64,000 nt of DNA from contig NC_014640.1 in assembly GCF_000165835.1 (NCBI RefSeq), forward strand, positions 3,534,001 through 3,598,000, read 5' to 3'. A program made the position numbers and the translations under genes. The notes beneath the pieces are model-generated. The model was given only the letters and a program-made list of their open reading frames with translations. It did no database searches and was not told the DNA's origin. The stretch comes from Achromobacter xylosoxidans A8 (lineage in GTDB: Bacteria; Pseudomonadota; Gammaproteobacteria; Burkholderiales; Burkholderiaceae_B). Below, piece after piece: positions 35,588-45,397 of the stretch; position 1 is the stretch's first letter; the number at the start of each line of letters is the position of its first letter.

Positions 35588-36703
35588 TTACAGCTGGGTC
35601 TTCTTGCCGTCCTTATCCCATTTATAGACGGCGAATTCGAAGTTCTTCAGATCGCCCTTGGCGTCGTACTCGACCTTGCCGATGCCGGTGTTGAACGTCG
35701 TCTTGTGCATGTAGTCGGCCACCTTGGCGGGGTCTTCGCCCACCGCGTTGATGCTGTCGGCCAGGATCTGCACGGCGGCGTACGCCGGCATCTGGAAGGC
35801 GCCGTCCGGATCGCGCTTGGCGTCCTTGAAGGCCTTCACGATGCTCTCGTTGCCGGGCAGCTTGGTGAAGTCGGCGGGCAGCGTGACCAGCAGGCCGTCG
35901 ATGGCCGGGCCGGCGATCGCCACCAGATCCTGGTTGGCGGTGCCTTCCGGACCCATGAACTGGACCTTCAGGCCCTGTTCACGCGACTGGCGCAGCAACA
36001 GGCCCAGTTCCGGGTGGTAGCCGCCGAAGTAGACCAGGTCCACGCCAGCCGACTTGAGCTTGGTGATGATGGCCGAGTAATCGCTGTCGCCGACGTTGAT
36101 GCCTTCGAACATGGCGACGTTCACGCCTTCCTTGGCCAGGGAATCCTTGACCTGGGTGGCCACGCCCGAACCGTAGGTCTGCTTGTCATGCAGCACGGCG
36201 ACCTTCTTGGGCTTCAAGGTCTTGGCGATGTAGCTGGCGGCGTACGGGCCTTGCTGGTCGTCGCGGCCGATGGTGCGGAAGAAGAAGTGCGGCTTGATCG
36301 TGTCGGTGACCAGCGGCGAAGTCGCGCCCGGGGTGATGCCGACAATGCCCTCTTCCTCGTAGACCTTCACGGCGGCCACGGTCACGCCCGAGCAGGCGTG
36401 GGCCACGGCGAACTTGGCGCCGGAATTGACCACGCGGTTGGCGGCCGGCACGGCCTGCTTGGGTTCGCAGCCGTCGTCGATGAGGATGGGTTCGAGCTTC
36501 TTGCCCTTGACGCCGCCCTTGGCGTTGATGGTCTCGATCGCGGTCAATGCGCCGGCCTGGATCTGGTCGCCGTATTGCGTATTGGGGCCGGTCATGGGCT
36601 GGGGAATGCCGATCTTGATCGTGTCGGCGGCGTGCGCGGCGCCAGCCAAGGCAAGTGCCCCAAGCGCCATGGCTACCGGGGTAAGGCGATTCAGAAACTT
36701 CAT
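35588..36703 (-). CDS. livK: Branched-chain amino-acid binding protein LivK
   Basis: 371 residues: signal peptide (RLTPVAMALGALALAGAAHA), then DTIKIGIPQPMTGPNTQYGD, LIDDGCEPKQAVPAANRVVN, and HDKQTYGSGVATQVKDSLAK. The Cys pair near 78 and 104 (DDGCEPKQ, AHACSGVT) matches the LivJ/LivK disulfide. Periplasmic receptor of the downstream LivHMGF. GGAG is 6-9 bases before the ATG. A second, similar protein is encoded at 47594-48721. Confidence 0.95.
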   Translation of the reverse strand: MKFLNRLTPVAMALGALALAGAAHAADTIKIGIPQPMTGPNTQYGDQIQAGALTAIETINAKGGVKGKKLEPILIDDGCEPKQAVPAANRVVNSGAKFAVAHACSGVTVAAVKVYEEEGIVGITPGATSPLVTDTIKPHFFFRTIGRDDQQGPYAASYIAKTLKPKKVAVLHDKQTYGSGVATQVKDSLAKEGVNVAMFEGINVGDSDYSAIITKLKSAGVDLVYFGGYHPELGLLLRQSREQGLKVQFMGPEGTANQDLVAIAGPAIDGLLVTLPADFTKLPGNESIVKAFKDAKRDPDGAFQMPAYAAVQILADSINAVGEDPAKVADYMHKTTFNTGIGKVEYDAKGDLKNFEFAVYKWDKDGKKTQL

Positions 36704-37136
36704 GCGGAGTTCTCCAGCGAGGTTTTGAGCGGCTCTGTCCGACGCGGTTTATCGGTTGGGTAATCCGTTAATCCTCGTCGCCCGTCGCCGGCTTCTTGGG
36801 CAAAAACACGGTGTGGGCGGTATTCTGGAAGCAAGCCGCCATACTGTCACTGCGTGTAATCCCCAATATTTTGGTCGGCGCCTTTAATCGTGACGGATAG
36901 CGGCGGCAAGCCCATGAAATCGCTGGAGAATCGGCGACCGAGCCTTATTTAATATCTGGCGCGGGGCAAGAATTTGTGCTTGAGGATATATATTCGCGCA
37001 GATTAATACGCCGTTTAAAGACGCATTTAAATACAGTGCTTACGCGAGCCTTACGAATAATAATTAACGCGCGTAGTAATTCACTGCATTGAAGCGCGTA
37101 AGCGGGCCAAAATGCCTGCCCGCCCCAGCCTCTTAC
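36704..37136. other. Long non-coding gap upstream of livK
   Basis: This 433-base gap has no convincing gene. The half next to livK (36704-36890) is of normal composition and should hold its promoter and leader. The half from about 36890 to 37080 is strikingly AT-rich for this chromosome, with TTTAAA twice and many short A/T runs. I found no hairpin with a T-run in it. Confidence 0.6.
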
Positions 37137-37706
37137 TTAAGCATTGGCCGGCTTGGCCAGATTCCACATCAGCGCGCGGAACGGCGCCAGCATGCTGATA
37201 TTGACCGCCAGCTTGATGGCCAGGTCGCCCATCATCCAGGTCATCCACGGCGCGCCGGTGGCGGCAAAGGCGACACTGAAGAACACGGCGGTATCCAGGA
37301 TGGCGCCCAGCACGCCCGATACCAGCGGCGCGCGCCACCAGCGCTGGTCGCGCAAGCGGTCGAACACCTGGATGTCGACCAACTGGGCGCAGATATAGGC
37401 CAGCCCCGAGGCCAGCGCGATGCGCGGCGACGCCACCCATACCGACACCACCAAGGCGGCGGCGAAGCCGAACCAGACCACCCGGCGCGCGGCCGCCGGA
37501 CCGAAGCGGCGGTTCAGCACGTCGGTCACCAGGAAAGCCACCGGATAGGACAGCCCGCCCCAGGTCAGCCAATCATTCAGCGGCACCTGGACCAGGATGT
37601 TCGAGCCGACCACCACCACCAGCATGCACAGCACGGCGATGGCGAACTGCGGCCGGCTCATGAGAGCGTAGCGCCGCGCAGCAGCGCTGCCGTCCGTGGC
37701 CGTCAT
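37137..37706 (-). CDS. yhhQ: Queuosine precursor transporter (YhhQ/VUT family)
   Basis: 189 residues with about six hydrophobic helices. LSYPVAFLVTDVLNRRFGPA, PRIALASGLAYICAQLVDIQ and FDRLRDQRWWRAPLVSGVLG are the family signature. YhhQ imports 7-cyano-7-deazaguanine for queuosine tRNA modification. Its start overlaps the proC stop (ATGA, 37703-37706), so it is co-translated with proC; no functional link is obvious. Confidence 0.9.
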   Translation of the reverse strand: MTATDGSAAARRYALMSRPQFAIAVLCMLVVVVGSNILVQVPLNDWLTWGGLSYPVAFLVTDVLNRRFGPAAARRVVWFGFAAALVVSVWVASPRIALASGLAYICAQLVDIQVFDRLRDQRWWRAPLVSGVLGAILDTAVFFSVAFAATGAPWMTWMMGDLAIKLAVNISMLAPFRALMWNLAKPANA

Positions 37707-38536
37707 TTCCCGAATTCCTCCGCCAGCTCGCGCGAGCGTTGCGCGGCAGCGGCCATGGCCTCTTCGACGATGCCGGCAAAGCCCGCCGCGCCGAAGGCAT
37801 TGAGCGCCGCAGCCGTAGTGCCGCCCTTGGAAGTGACGCGTTCGCGCAGCGTGGCAAGCGGCTCGGAGGATTCGGCCGCCAGGCGCGTGGCGCCGGCCAG
37901 CGTGCCCAGCGCCAGCTGCTTGGCCTGCTCGGCCGTCAGGCCGACCTTCTGGCCGCCCGCGACCAGCGCTTCCAGGAACAGGAAGACATAGGCCGGGCCG
38001 CTGCCGGACAGGGCCGTCACGCCGTCGAGCGCGGCGTCATCCGCGACCCAGACGACTTCGCCCACGCTGGACAACAGCTGCGCCGCCAGATCGCGGTCGG
38101 CCGCGTCCACTCCGTCCAGCGCCGCCAGGCCGGTGATGCCCGCGCCCACCAGGGCCGGCGTATTCGGCATGCAGCGCACCAGGCGCTTGAACGGCGCTTC
38201 GGGCGTGCCCAGCCAGCCGGCCAGCGTGTCGGCGCGGATGCCGGCCGCCACGCTTACCACCAAAGTGTCTTCGCGCAGCCATTGACGCGTGGAAGCCACA
38301 ACGTCTTTCATGTTCTGTGGCTTGACTGCGAACACCCACACACGGCACCCCGCCAGGGCCTCGCTCGGCGCGGTTGCGGTAGTCATGCCGCGGGCCTGCC
38401 AGGCGGCGTGCGCATCCTGGTTTATGTCAATGACATGGATGTTGCCAGCGGCGCATACTTTGCCGGCCAGGCCGGAGGCCAGGGCGGCAGCCATATTGCC
38501 GCCACCGATGAACGCAATCGAAAGTTCGTTTTTCAT
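37703..38536 (-). CDS. proC: Pyrroline-5-carboxylate reductase
   Basis: 277 residues. The Rossmann motif is IAFIGGGNMAAALASGL at 7-23; the C-terminal dimerisation and active-site block TALSGSGPAYVFLFLEAL and the ending VTSKGGTTAAALNAF are ProC signatures. It makes proline from pyrroline-5-carboxylate with NAD(P)H. It is divergent from ugpB; usually proC follows yggS, which is not present here. Confidence 0.95.
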   Translation of the reverse strand: MKNELSIAFIGGGNMAAALASGLAGKVCAAGNIHVIDINQDAHAAWQARGMTTATAPSEALAGCRVWVFAVKPQNMKDVVASTRQWLREDTLVVSVAAGIRADTLAGWLGTPEAPFKRLVRCMPNTPALVGAGITGLAALDGVDAADRDLAAQLLSSVGEVVWVADDAALDGVTALSGSGPAYVFLFLEALVAGGQKVGLTAEQAKQLALGTLAGATRLAAESSEPLATLRERVTSKGGTTAAALNAFGAAGFAGIVEEAMAAAAQRSRELAEEFGK

Positions 38537-38635
38537 AGGAGACGATTGTAAACGGGAGTTCTCGTTGGGAAAAAAAAGAAAAATGTTCGTTCGCGCCTGA
38601 AACGCGCAATTTGACAGGCGTTTAGAGTGATGTGA

Positions 38636-38653
38636 AAGTCACGGTTTTGTCAC
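38636..38653 (+). promoter_or_regulatory. Candidate Pho box upstream of ugpB
   Basis: AAGTCAC (38636-38642) and TTGTCAC (38647-38653) are 7-mers separated by 4 bases, the 11-base spacing of PhoB half-sites, and resemble CTGTCAT. They lie 77-94 bases upstream of the ugpB ATG. E. coli ugp is PhoB-controlled; here the match is moderate. Confidence 0.35.
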
Positions 38654-38729
38654 AAACAATTCATAAGGTGTCGTGTTTTCCGCGTCCGGACAACCCGGCC
38701 GCGTCACGCCCAACTGGAGGAACCTCTCT

Positions 38730-40043
38730 ATGCGATCCCACCGTATTGCACTAACCTTTGCCGCCATCATGACGGCTTTCGCAGGCGCCTCCGCGCATGC
38801 CGCCACCGAGATCCAATTCTGGCACTCGATGGAAGGCGCCCTGGGCGACCGCGTGAACGGCCTGGTCGACGAATTCAACAAAAAGAACCCCGACTACCAA
38901 GTCAAGGCAGTCTACAAGGGCAACTACGGTGAATCCATGAACGCAGGCATCGCCGCGTTCCGCGCCGGCAACGCTCCCGACATCCTCCAGGTGTTCGAAG
39001 TCGGCACCGCCACCATGATGTACGCCAAGGGCGCCATCAAGCCGGTGCAGCAGATGTCGGAAGAAGTCGGTAACCCGATCGACCCCAAGGAATTCATTGG
39101 CGCCGTGGCCGGCTACTACTCGTCGGCCGACGGCAAGCTGGTGTCGATGCCCTTCAACAGCTCGACCGTGGTGTTCTACTACAACAAGGACGCCTTCAAG
39201 AAGGCCGGCCTGGACGCCGACAAGCCGCCCAAGACCTGGGAAGAACTGGCCGCCGCCGGCCAGAAGCTGAAGGCAGCCGGCCAGGAATGCGGCTACACCA
39301 CCTCCTGGCCGTCGTGGGTCCAGCTGGAAACGTTCTCGGCCTGGCATAACGTGCCCTACGCCACCAAGGACAACGGTTTCGGCGGCCTGGATGCGCGCAT
39401 CGCCATCAACACCCCGCTGCACGTGCGCCACCTGGACAACCTGGCCAAGCTGGGCAAGGAAGGCATCTTCATGTACGGCGGCCGCGGCGACGAGCCGAAC
39501 TCGCTGTTCATCAGCGGCAAGTGCGCCATGATCACCGGTTCGTCCGGCCTGCGCGCCAACATCGCCAAGAACGCCAAGTTCGAATTCGGCACCTCGACCC
39601 TGCCCTACTACGCCGACGTGCAAGGCGCGCCGCAGAACACCATCATCGGTGGCGCTTCGCTGTGGGTCTTCGCCAACAAGAAGCCGGAAACCTACAAGGG
39701 CGTGACCGCGTTCTTCAAGTTCCTGGCCAGCCCGGAAATCGCCGCCCGCTGGCACCAGCAGACCGGCTATGTGCCTGTCACCAAGGCCGCCTACGAGCTG
39801 ACCAAGAAGGACGGCTTCTACGACAAGAACCCGGGCACCGAAGTCGGCGTCAAGCAGCTGAACGTCGAAACCACCGCGCAATCGCGCGGCCTGCGCCTGG
39901 GCTTCCTGCCGCAGATCCGTGAAATCGAAGACGCTGAAATCGAGCGCATCGTTTCCGGCAAGGTCAGCGCCAAGGACGGCGCCGAAAGCATCGTCAAGCG
40001 CGGCAACGAACTGCTGGAAAAGTTCGAGAAGAGTGTAAAGTAA
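38730..40043 (+). CDS. ugpB: sn-Glycerol-3-phosphate binding protein UgpB
   Basis: 437 residues: signal peptide (MRSHRIALTFAAIMTAFAGASAHA), then TEIQFWHSMEGALGDRVNGL, a family 1 extracellular binding protein. PFNSSTVVFYYNKDAFKKAG and GASLWVFANKKPETYKGV are UgpB-like. It delivers glycerol-3-phosphate or glycerophosphodiesters to UgpAEC as a phosphate and carbon source. TGGAGG is 8-13 bases before the ATG. Confidence 0.93.
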   Translation: MRSHRIALTFAAIMTAFAGASAHAATEIQFWHSMEGALGDRVNGLVDEFNKKNPDYQVKAVYKGNYGESMNAGIAAFRAGNAPDILQVFEVGTATMMYAKGAIKPVQQMSEEVGNPIDPKEFIGAVAGYYSSADGKLVSMPFNSSTVVFYYNKDAFKKAGLDADKPPKTWEELAAAGQKLKAAGQECGYTTSWPSWVQLETFSAWHNVPYATKDNGFGGLDARIAINTPLHVRHLDNLAKLGKEGIFMYGGRGDEPNSLFISGKCAMITGSSGLRANIAKNAKFEFGTSTLPYYADVQGAPQNTIIGGASLWVFANKKPETYKGVTAFFKFLASPEIAARWHQQTGYVPVTKAAYELTKKDGFYDKNPGTEVGVKQLNVETTAQSRGLRLGFLPQIREIEDAEIERIVSGKVSAKDGAESIVKRGNELLEKFEKSVK

Positions 40044-40050
40044 CGCCCTT

Positions 40051-40155
40051 CTGAAATGCCGGCTAAGTCCTGTCAATCGGTATTTTCCATGCCGTAACAA
40101 GGACTTGGGCGCTTCGGCAGCACGCAGTACAAGGCTTAAGGCCCGGCATTTTCAG
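40051..40155 (+). other. Long-range inverted repeat after ugpB
   Basis: CTGAAATGCCGG (40051-40062) is complementary, with one extra base, to CCGGCATTTTCAG (40143-40155). In the transcript this closes an 80-base loop just past the ugpB stop and just before the terminator-like hairpin. Confidence 0.45.
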
Positions 40156-40193
40156 GGCTTTAAGCCTCTCGTATTTTACGAAGGCGGTTTCAG

Positions 40194-40220
40194 GCGGCGG
40201 TTACTCCAACCGCCGCTTTT
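40194..40220 (+). terminator. Terminator-like hairpin between ugpB and ugpA
   Basis: A 9-bp perfect GC-rich stem GCGGCGGTT/AACCGCCGC (40194-40202 with 40208-40216) with a 5-base loop is followed by TTTTCTG. It lies 21 bases upstream of the ugpA ATG, so it would end part of the ugpB transcripts and raise the ratio of binding protein to permease. Confidence 0.65.
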
Positions 40221-40240
40221 CTGTACCTTGGGTTCCCCCT

Positions 40241-41122
40241 ATGGAAAAACGCGTTGTATTCGGGCACAAGACCTTGCCCTATCTGCTGCTCCTGCCGCAG
40301 ATCATCATTACCGTGGTCTTCTTCTTCCTGCCTGCCGGCCAGGCCATGTGGCAATCGCTGCGGCTGGAAGATGCTTTCGGACTGTCCTCCGAGTTCGTCG
40401 GACTGGACAACTTCATGGAACTGTTCTCGCAACAGGCCTACCTGGATTCCTTCCGCGTCACCGCCGTGTTCTCGATCCTGGTGGCGGTGGTCGGGCTGAG
40501 CGTGTCCTTGCTGCTGGCCGTCATGGCAGATCGCGTCATCCGCGGCGCCGGCCTCTACAAGACCCTGCTGATCTGGCCATACGCCGTGGCGCCCGCCGTC
40601 GTCGGCGTGCTGTGGCTGTTCCTGTTTTCGCCTTCGGTCGGCATCCTGGCGGTGGCGCTGAACCACTCCGGCGTCGACTGGAACCCGCGTCTGAACGGCA
40701 ACCAGGCCATGACCCTGGTGCTGATCGCCGCCGTGTGGAAGCAGGTTTCGTATAACTTCCTGTTCTTCCTGGCCGGCCTGCAATCGATTCCGCGCTCGCT
40801 CATCGAAGCCGCCGCGATCGACGGCGCCAGCCCGTCGCGCCGCTTCTGGAGCATTGTGTTCCCGCTGCTCTCGCCCACCACGTTCTTCCTGCTGGTGGTC
40901 AACATCATCTATGCCTTCTTCGACACCTTCGCCGTGGTGGACACGACCACGCAGGGCGGTCCGGGCACGTCGACCTCGATCCTGGTCTACAAGGTGTACA
41001 GCGACGGCTTCCGCGGCCTGGACCTCGGTTCGTCCGCGGCCCAGTCGGTGGTGCTGATGTTCATTGTGATTGCCTTGACGGTCGTGCAGTTCCGCTACGT
41101 CGACCGCAAAGTGCAGTATTGA
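40241..41122 (+). CDS. ugpA: Glycerol-3-phosphate ABC transporter permease UgpA
   Basis: 293 residues, six membrane helices. The coupling EAA loop is [20 protein letters not shown] at about 188-207. The N-terminus [20 protein letters not shown] is UgpA-like. It forms the membrane channel with UgpE. UgpE follows after 21 bases. Confidence 0.94.
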   Translation: MEKRVVFGHKTLPYLLLLPQIIITVVFFFLPAGQAMWQSLRLEDAFGLSSEFVGLDNFMELFSQQAYLDSFRVTAVFSILVAVVGLSVSLLLAVMADRVIRGAGLYKTLLIWPYAVAPAVVGVLWLFLFSPSVGILAVALNHSGVDWNPRLNGNQAMTLVLIAAVWKQVSYNFLFFLAGLQSIPRSLIEAAAIDGASPSRRFWSIVFPLLSPTTFFLLVVNIIYAFFDTFAVVDTTTQGGPGTSTSILVYKVYSDGFRGLDLGSSAAQSVVLMFIVIALTVVQFRYVDRKVQY

Positions 41123-41143
41123 TTTTGTCCGAGGCTATAAACA

Positions 41144-41995
41144 ATGGTTGAACGCCGTCCCTGGCTGGATATTCTGGCCCACGTCATTCTGCTCTGCGGC
41201 GTGGCGATGGTGGCATTTCCGCTCTACGTCACTTTCGTCGCGTCCACCCAGACCGCGCAAGAAGTGGCTTCCGCGCCGATGTCCCTCATCCCCGGCAAGC
41301 ATTTCGTCGACAACTACATGCAGGCGCTGTTCGGCGGCTCGTCCGGCGGTTCCTCGGGCGCGCCCGTGGGCCGCATGATGTACGTCAGCCTGATCATGGC
41401 GCTGGCGATTTCCATCGGCAAGATCGCCATCTCGCTGCTGTCGGCCTTCGCGGTGGTGTACTTCCGCTTCCCCGGCCGCATGTTCTTCTTCTGGATGATC
41501 TTCGTCACGCTGATGCTGCCGGTCGAAGTCCGCATCGCGCCCACCTACAAGGTCGTGGCCGATCTTGGCCTGCTCAACAGCTATGCCGGCCTGACCTTGC
41601 CGCTGATTGCCTCGGCCACCGCCACCTTTCTGTTCCGCCAGTTCTTCCTGACGGTGCCGGACGAGCTGATCGAGGCCGCGCGCATCGACGGCGCCGGTCC
41701 GGTGCGCTTCTTCCGCGACGTGCTGCTGCCCTTGTCCAAGACCAGCATCGCCGCGCTGTTCGTGATCCAGTTCATCTACGGCTGGAACCAGTACCTGTGG
41801 CCGCTACTGGTCACCACGCAGGAAGACATGTATCCCGTCGTCATCGGCATCAAGCGGATGATCAGCGGCGGCGACAGCGTGACCGAATGGAACATCACCA
41901 TGGCCACCGCCATGCTGGCGATGATCCCGCCGGCGCTGGTCGTCATCCTGATGCAGAAATGGTTCGTCAAGGGTCTGGTCGACACTGAAAAGTGA
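41144..41995 (+). CDS. ugpE: Glycerol-3-phosphate ABC transporter permease UgpE
   Basis: 283 residues, six membrane helices with EAA loop [20 protein letters not shown] and the C-terminal [20 protein letters not shown] block typical of UgpE. Partner of UgpA. UgpC begins 50 bases downstream. Confidence 0.94.
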   Translation: MVERRPWLDILAHVILLCGVAMVAFPLYVTFVASTQTAQEVASAPMSLIPGKHFVDNYMQALFGGSSGGSSGAPVGRMMYVSLIMALAISIGKIAISLLSAFAVVYFRFPGRMFFFWMIFVTLMLPVEVRIAPTYKVVADLGLLNSYAGLTLPLIASATATFLFRQFFLTVPDELIEAARIDGAGPVRFFRDVLLPLSKTSIAALFVIQFIYGWNQYLWPLLVTTQEDMYPVVIGIKRMISGGDSVTEWNITMATAMLAMIPPALVVILMQKWFVKGLVDTEK

Positions 41996-42045
41996 CGCTT
42001 ACCCACGCTCGCCCACCCGAACACGACTCCGAACACGAATAACTC

Positions 42046-43134
<1,089 letters not shown>

Positions 43135-43215
43135 ATGCATCCCGGGCGGAACCGGCGGCGCTGCCCGTCCGGATCCGCCCCGCCCGTTTCCAGTCGGAAA
43201 CGGGTTCTCCCCCGA

Positions 43216-44103
43216 TCAGTACGAGTACGTCATCATGGTGCCTATGGTGTACTGCGCGCGGTCCTTCACGATGGGGCTGTCCGCGGCGTCGCCAAACAGG
43301 CGCCGCGCTTCCGCCGCCGTGGTCCAAGACCAGGACTTGCTCAGCGGCACCGTCCAGGTCGCGCCCAGGCCCACGCTCTCTAGGCCGCCCTTGGGCGTGT
43401 ACTTGCGATAGCCGGACTTCGCCGACTGGTTGCCGCTCACGCCGTACCAGGTGCGCATGTAATTGCCGTCGCCGAAGGTGCCGGACAGCGCCAGCGAAAT
43501 CGCTCCCGCGTTGCCCTCGTACACCATGGTGCTGGCCCCCAGATTGAACATGGTGTAGGCGCTGCCCACATCGCGGTTGTCGCCCTTCTTGAACGCGTGC
43601 GCCACCGTCGCCGACAGGGTCACCGGGCCCAGCGTCGTTTCAGCGTCCATGCCGATCTGCGCGCGGCTTTCGATGTCGCCCATGCCGCGCAGCTTGTCCG
43701 ACCCCTGGAACCCTTTCTTGTGGTCCTTGCGCGAGGCGCTGGGCGCAAGATAGAAGCGGAAGGTGCTGTCCAGCGCCTGCGTTTCCCAGCCCAGGCCATG
43801 GTCGGTGCCGAGGAAGAAGCCGCCCGGGCTGCGCACGCCCAGGCCGATGATGGGCACGGCGGAATATTCGTCGCTGCCGCTATAGCGCGGCGCGTAACCG
43901 GCGCCCAGCGTGCCGTAGAACAGCCATTCTTCGGCCGGCCCCTCTCCGGTCGCTACCGTCAACCCGCGCGAACTGGCCCCGCGCTGGCCGTAGACGGAAC
44001 TGGTCGCAGCGTCATCGGCCAGGGATAGTCCCGGAACTAATGCCAGCAGGCACGCGGCGCCGGCGCCGCGCGTAAACAGGGAAGAACGGATTTTTCGCTT
44101 CAT
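43216..44103 (-). CDS. MipA/OmpV-family outer-membrane protein
   Basis: 295 residues: signal peptide (FTRGAGAACLLALVPGLSLA) and a beta-barrel with alternating polar/aromatic strands. LGAGYAPRYSGSDEYSAVPI is the MipA signature and the protein ends in a strand with terminal Tyr. MipA scaffolds lytic transglycosylase and PBP1b in E. coli; other members are porins or adhesins. It is 59 bases downstream of the degenerate SxxK lipoprotein on the same strand. Confidence 0.88.
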   Translation of the reverse strand: MKRKIRSSLFTRGAGAACLLALVPGLSLADDAATSSVYGQRGASSRGLTVATGEGPAEEWLFYGTLGAGYAPRYSGSDEYSAVPIIGLGVRSPGGFFLGTDHGLGWETQALDSTFRFYLAPSASRKDHKKGFQGSDKLRGMGDIESRAQIGMDAETTLGPVTLSATVAHAFKKGDNRDVGSAYTMFNLGASTMVYEGNAGAISLALSGTFGDGNYMRTWYGVSGNQSAKSGYRKYTPKGGLESVGLGATWTVPLSKSWSWTTAAEARRLFGDAADSPIVKDRAQYTIGTMMTYSY

Positions 44104-44162
44104 AACAGCTTCCAAGAAACGAGGTTGAGGGGGTAAAACCGTAGAGCCGAGGACGGCCCGAT

Positions 44163-45257
44163 CTATTGAGTGACAGCGCCCTGCTTGGCCTGGCGCATCA
44201 GCGCCATTGCCATCGTCGACACCGCGGCGACCAGCGGTTCGCTGGTGTCGGAATTGCTCATGACGAGCACGGCAAGCTTGTCGCGCGGCGCCAGCACAAA
44301 GCGCGAATGAAAGGCTTCGGTGGCGCCGCTGTGCTGGCGCAAAGGCGCGCCGGCGATGTCCTCGCCACAGGGCGCCGCCAGCCACGACAGCGCCAGGCGG
44401 CATTCCAGCGCCAGGCCGCCCTCCACCGTTTCCATGTCGAGCACGGCGCGGGCCGACTCGGCATTCAGCACGCGGCGGCCCTGGTAGAGGCCGTCGGCGA
44501 AAAGCATGCTGGAGAAGCGCGCCATCTCGGAGGTGCTGAGCCACAGGCCGTCGGCGGCCTCATTCGGCTGCGGCGCCTCGGTCCAGGGCGCGCCGCGGCG
44601 GTAGCCCGAGGCGCGCAGATCGAGCATGCGGGAGCTGGGATGAAAGCCGGCTCGCGGCATGTTCAAGGGCTGCATGATCGTGCGGCGCACATAGGCGTCG
44701 AAGGGCTCGCTGGCCACGTGCGCAACCATGTCCCCCAGCAAGGCGTAAGCCATGTCGGCACGCGCGCGTCCCATGGTGTCTTCCAGCGATCCCGGGTGCA
44801 CGGCCAGCAGGTTGCGCGCGGTGAAGGGATGCGTGCCCAGCCATTGCATGGCGCCGCGGCGCGGCTGGATGTCCCAATCGGGCAGCGCCTGCGAGGCCGG
44901 CTGGTCCAGCGCCAGGCGTCCGTCATCGGCGGCGCGCAGCACGCCCGCCGCGGTGACGATCTTGGTGATGCTTCCTACGCGGTACAGCGTGTCGCTGGTG
45001 GCGCTGCGGTGGCGCAGCGGATCCGCGTAGCCGAAGCCGGTGCTCCACACCACGCGCTGGTCGTCGACGATGGCGATCGACAGGCCCGGCACGCCGGACG
45101 CATCCAGGTCATAGGGGATGCGCTGGGCCAGATAGCCGACGACCGCCTGGTAGTCGCCCTGCGCGATCGGCGGCGGCGTGTCGGGAGGCACGCCCTGGCA
45201 ACCGCCCGCGGCGACCAGCAACATACCTACGGCAACCAGGCGGCTGAGGGAAAACAT
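44163..45257 (-). CDS. Beta-lactamase-fold serine hydrolase lipoprotein, probably degenerate
   Basis: 364 residues. A lipoprotein signal peptide ends AAGGC (Cys20). Class C beta-lactamase/PBP-like fold: SxxK is SITK at 96-99 and the C-terminal HSG is in LRQHSGATEAFHSRFVLAPR. The usual stretch between the LLxHTSGL motif and YSN is shortened by about 40 residues, and the sequence where YSN should be, just before YALLGDMV, reads RAD (about 166-168), so the catalytic Tyr appears lost. Located in the periplasm. The ATG at 45257 is preferred over an upstream TTG. It may be transcribed with mipA. Confidence 0.82.
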   Translation of the reverse strand: MFSLSRLVAVGMLLVAAGGCQGVPPDTPPPIAQGDYQAVVGYLAQRIPYDLDASGVPGLSIAIVDDQRVVWSTGFGYADPLRHRSATSDTLYRVGSITKIVTAAGVLRAADDGRLALDQPASQALPDWDIQPRRGAMQWLGTHPFTARNLLAVHPGSLEDTMGRARADMAYALLGDMVAHVASEPFDAYVRRTIMQPLNMPRAGFHPSSRMLDLRASGYRRGAPWTEAPQPNEAADGLWLSTSEMARFSSMLFADGLYQGRRVLNAESARAVLDMETVEGGLALECRLALSWLAAPCGEDIAGAPLRQHSGATEAFHSRFVLAPRDKLAVLVMSNSDTSEPLVAAVSTMAMALMRQAKQGAVTQ

Positions 45258-45397
45258 GGCTAGCGGCAAGACCTCTGTAGAGAACTGCCGTCATGCTAGC
45301 CACGCGCGTATTCGCGATCTTTCCCGCTTTGTATGGAGTTTGTGAAGATTGCGGCGGCGGTTTGTGAAGTTTGTTTACGTTGTGCCGCGCCGCGCCG

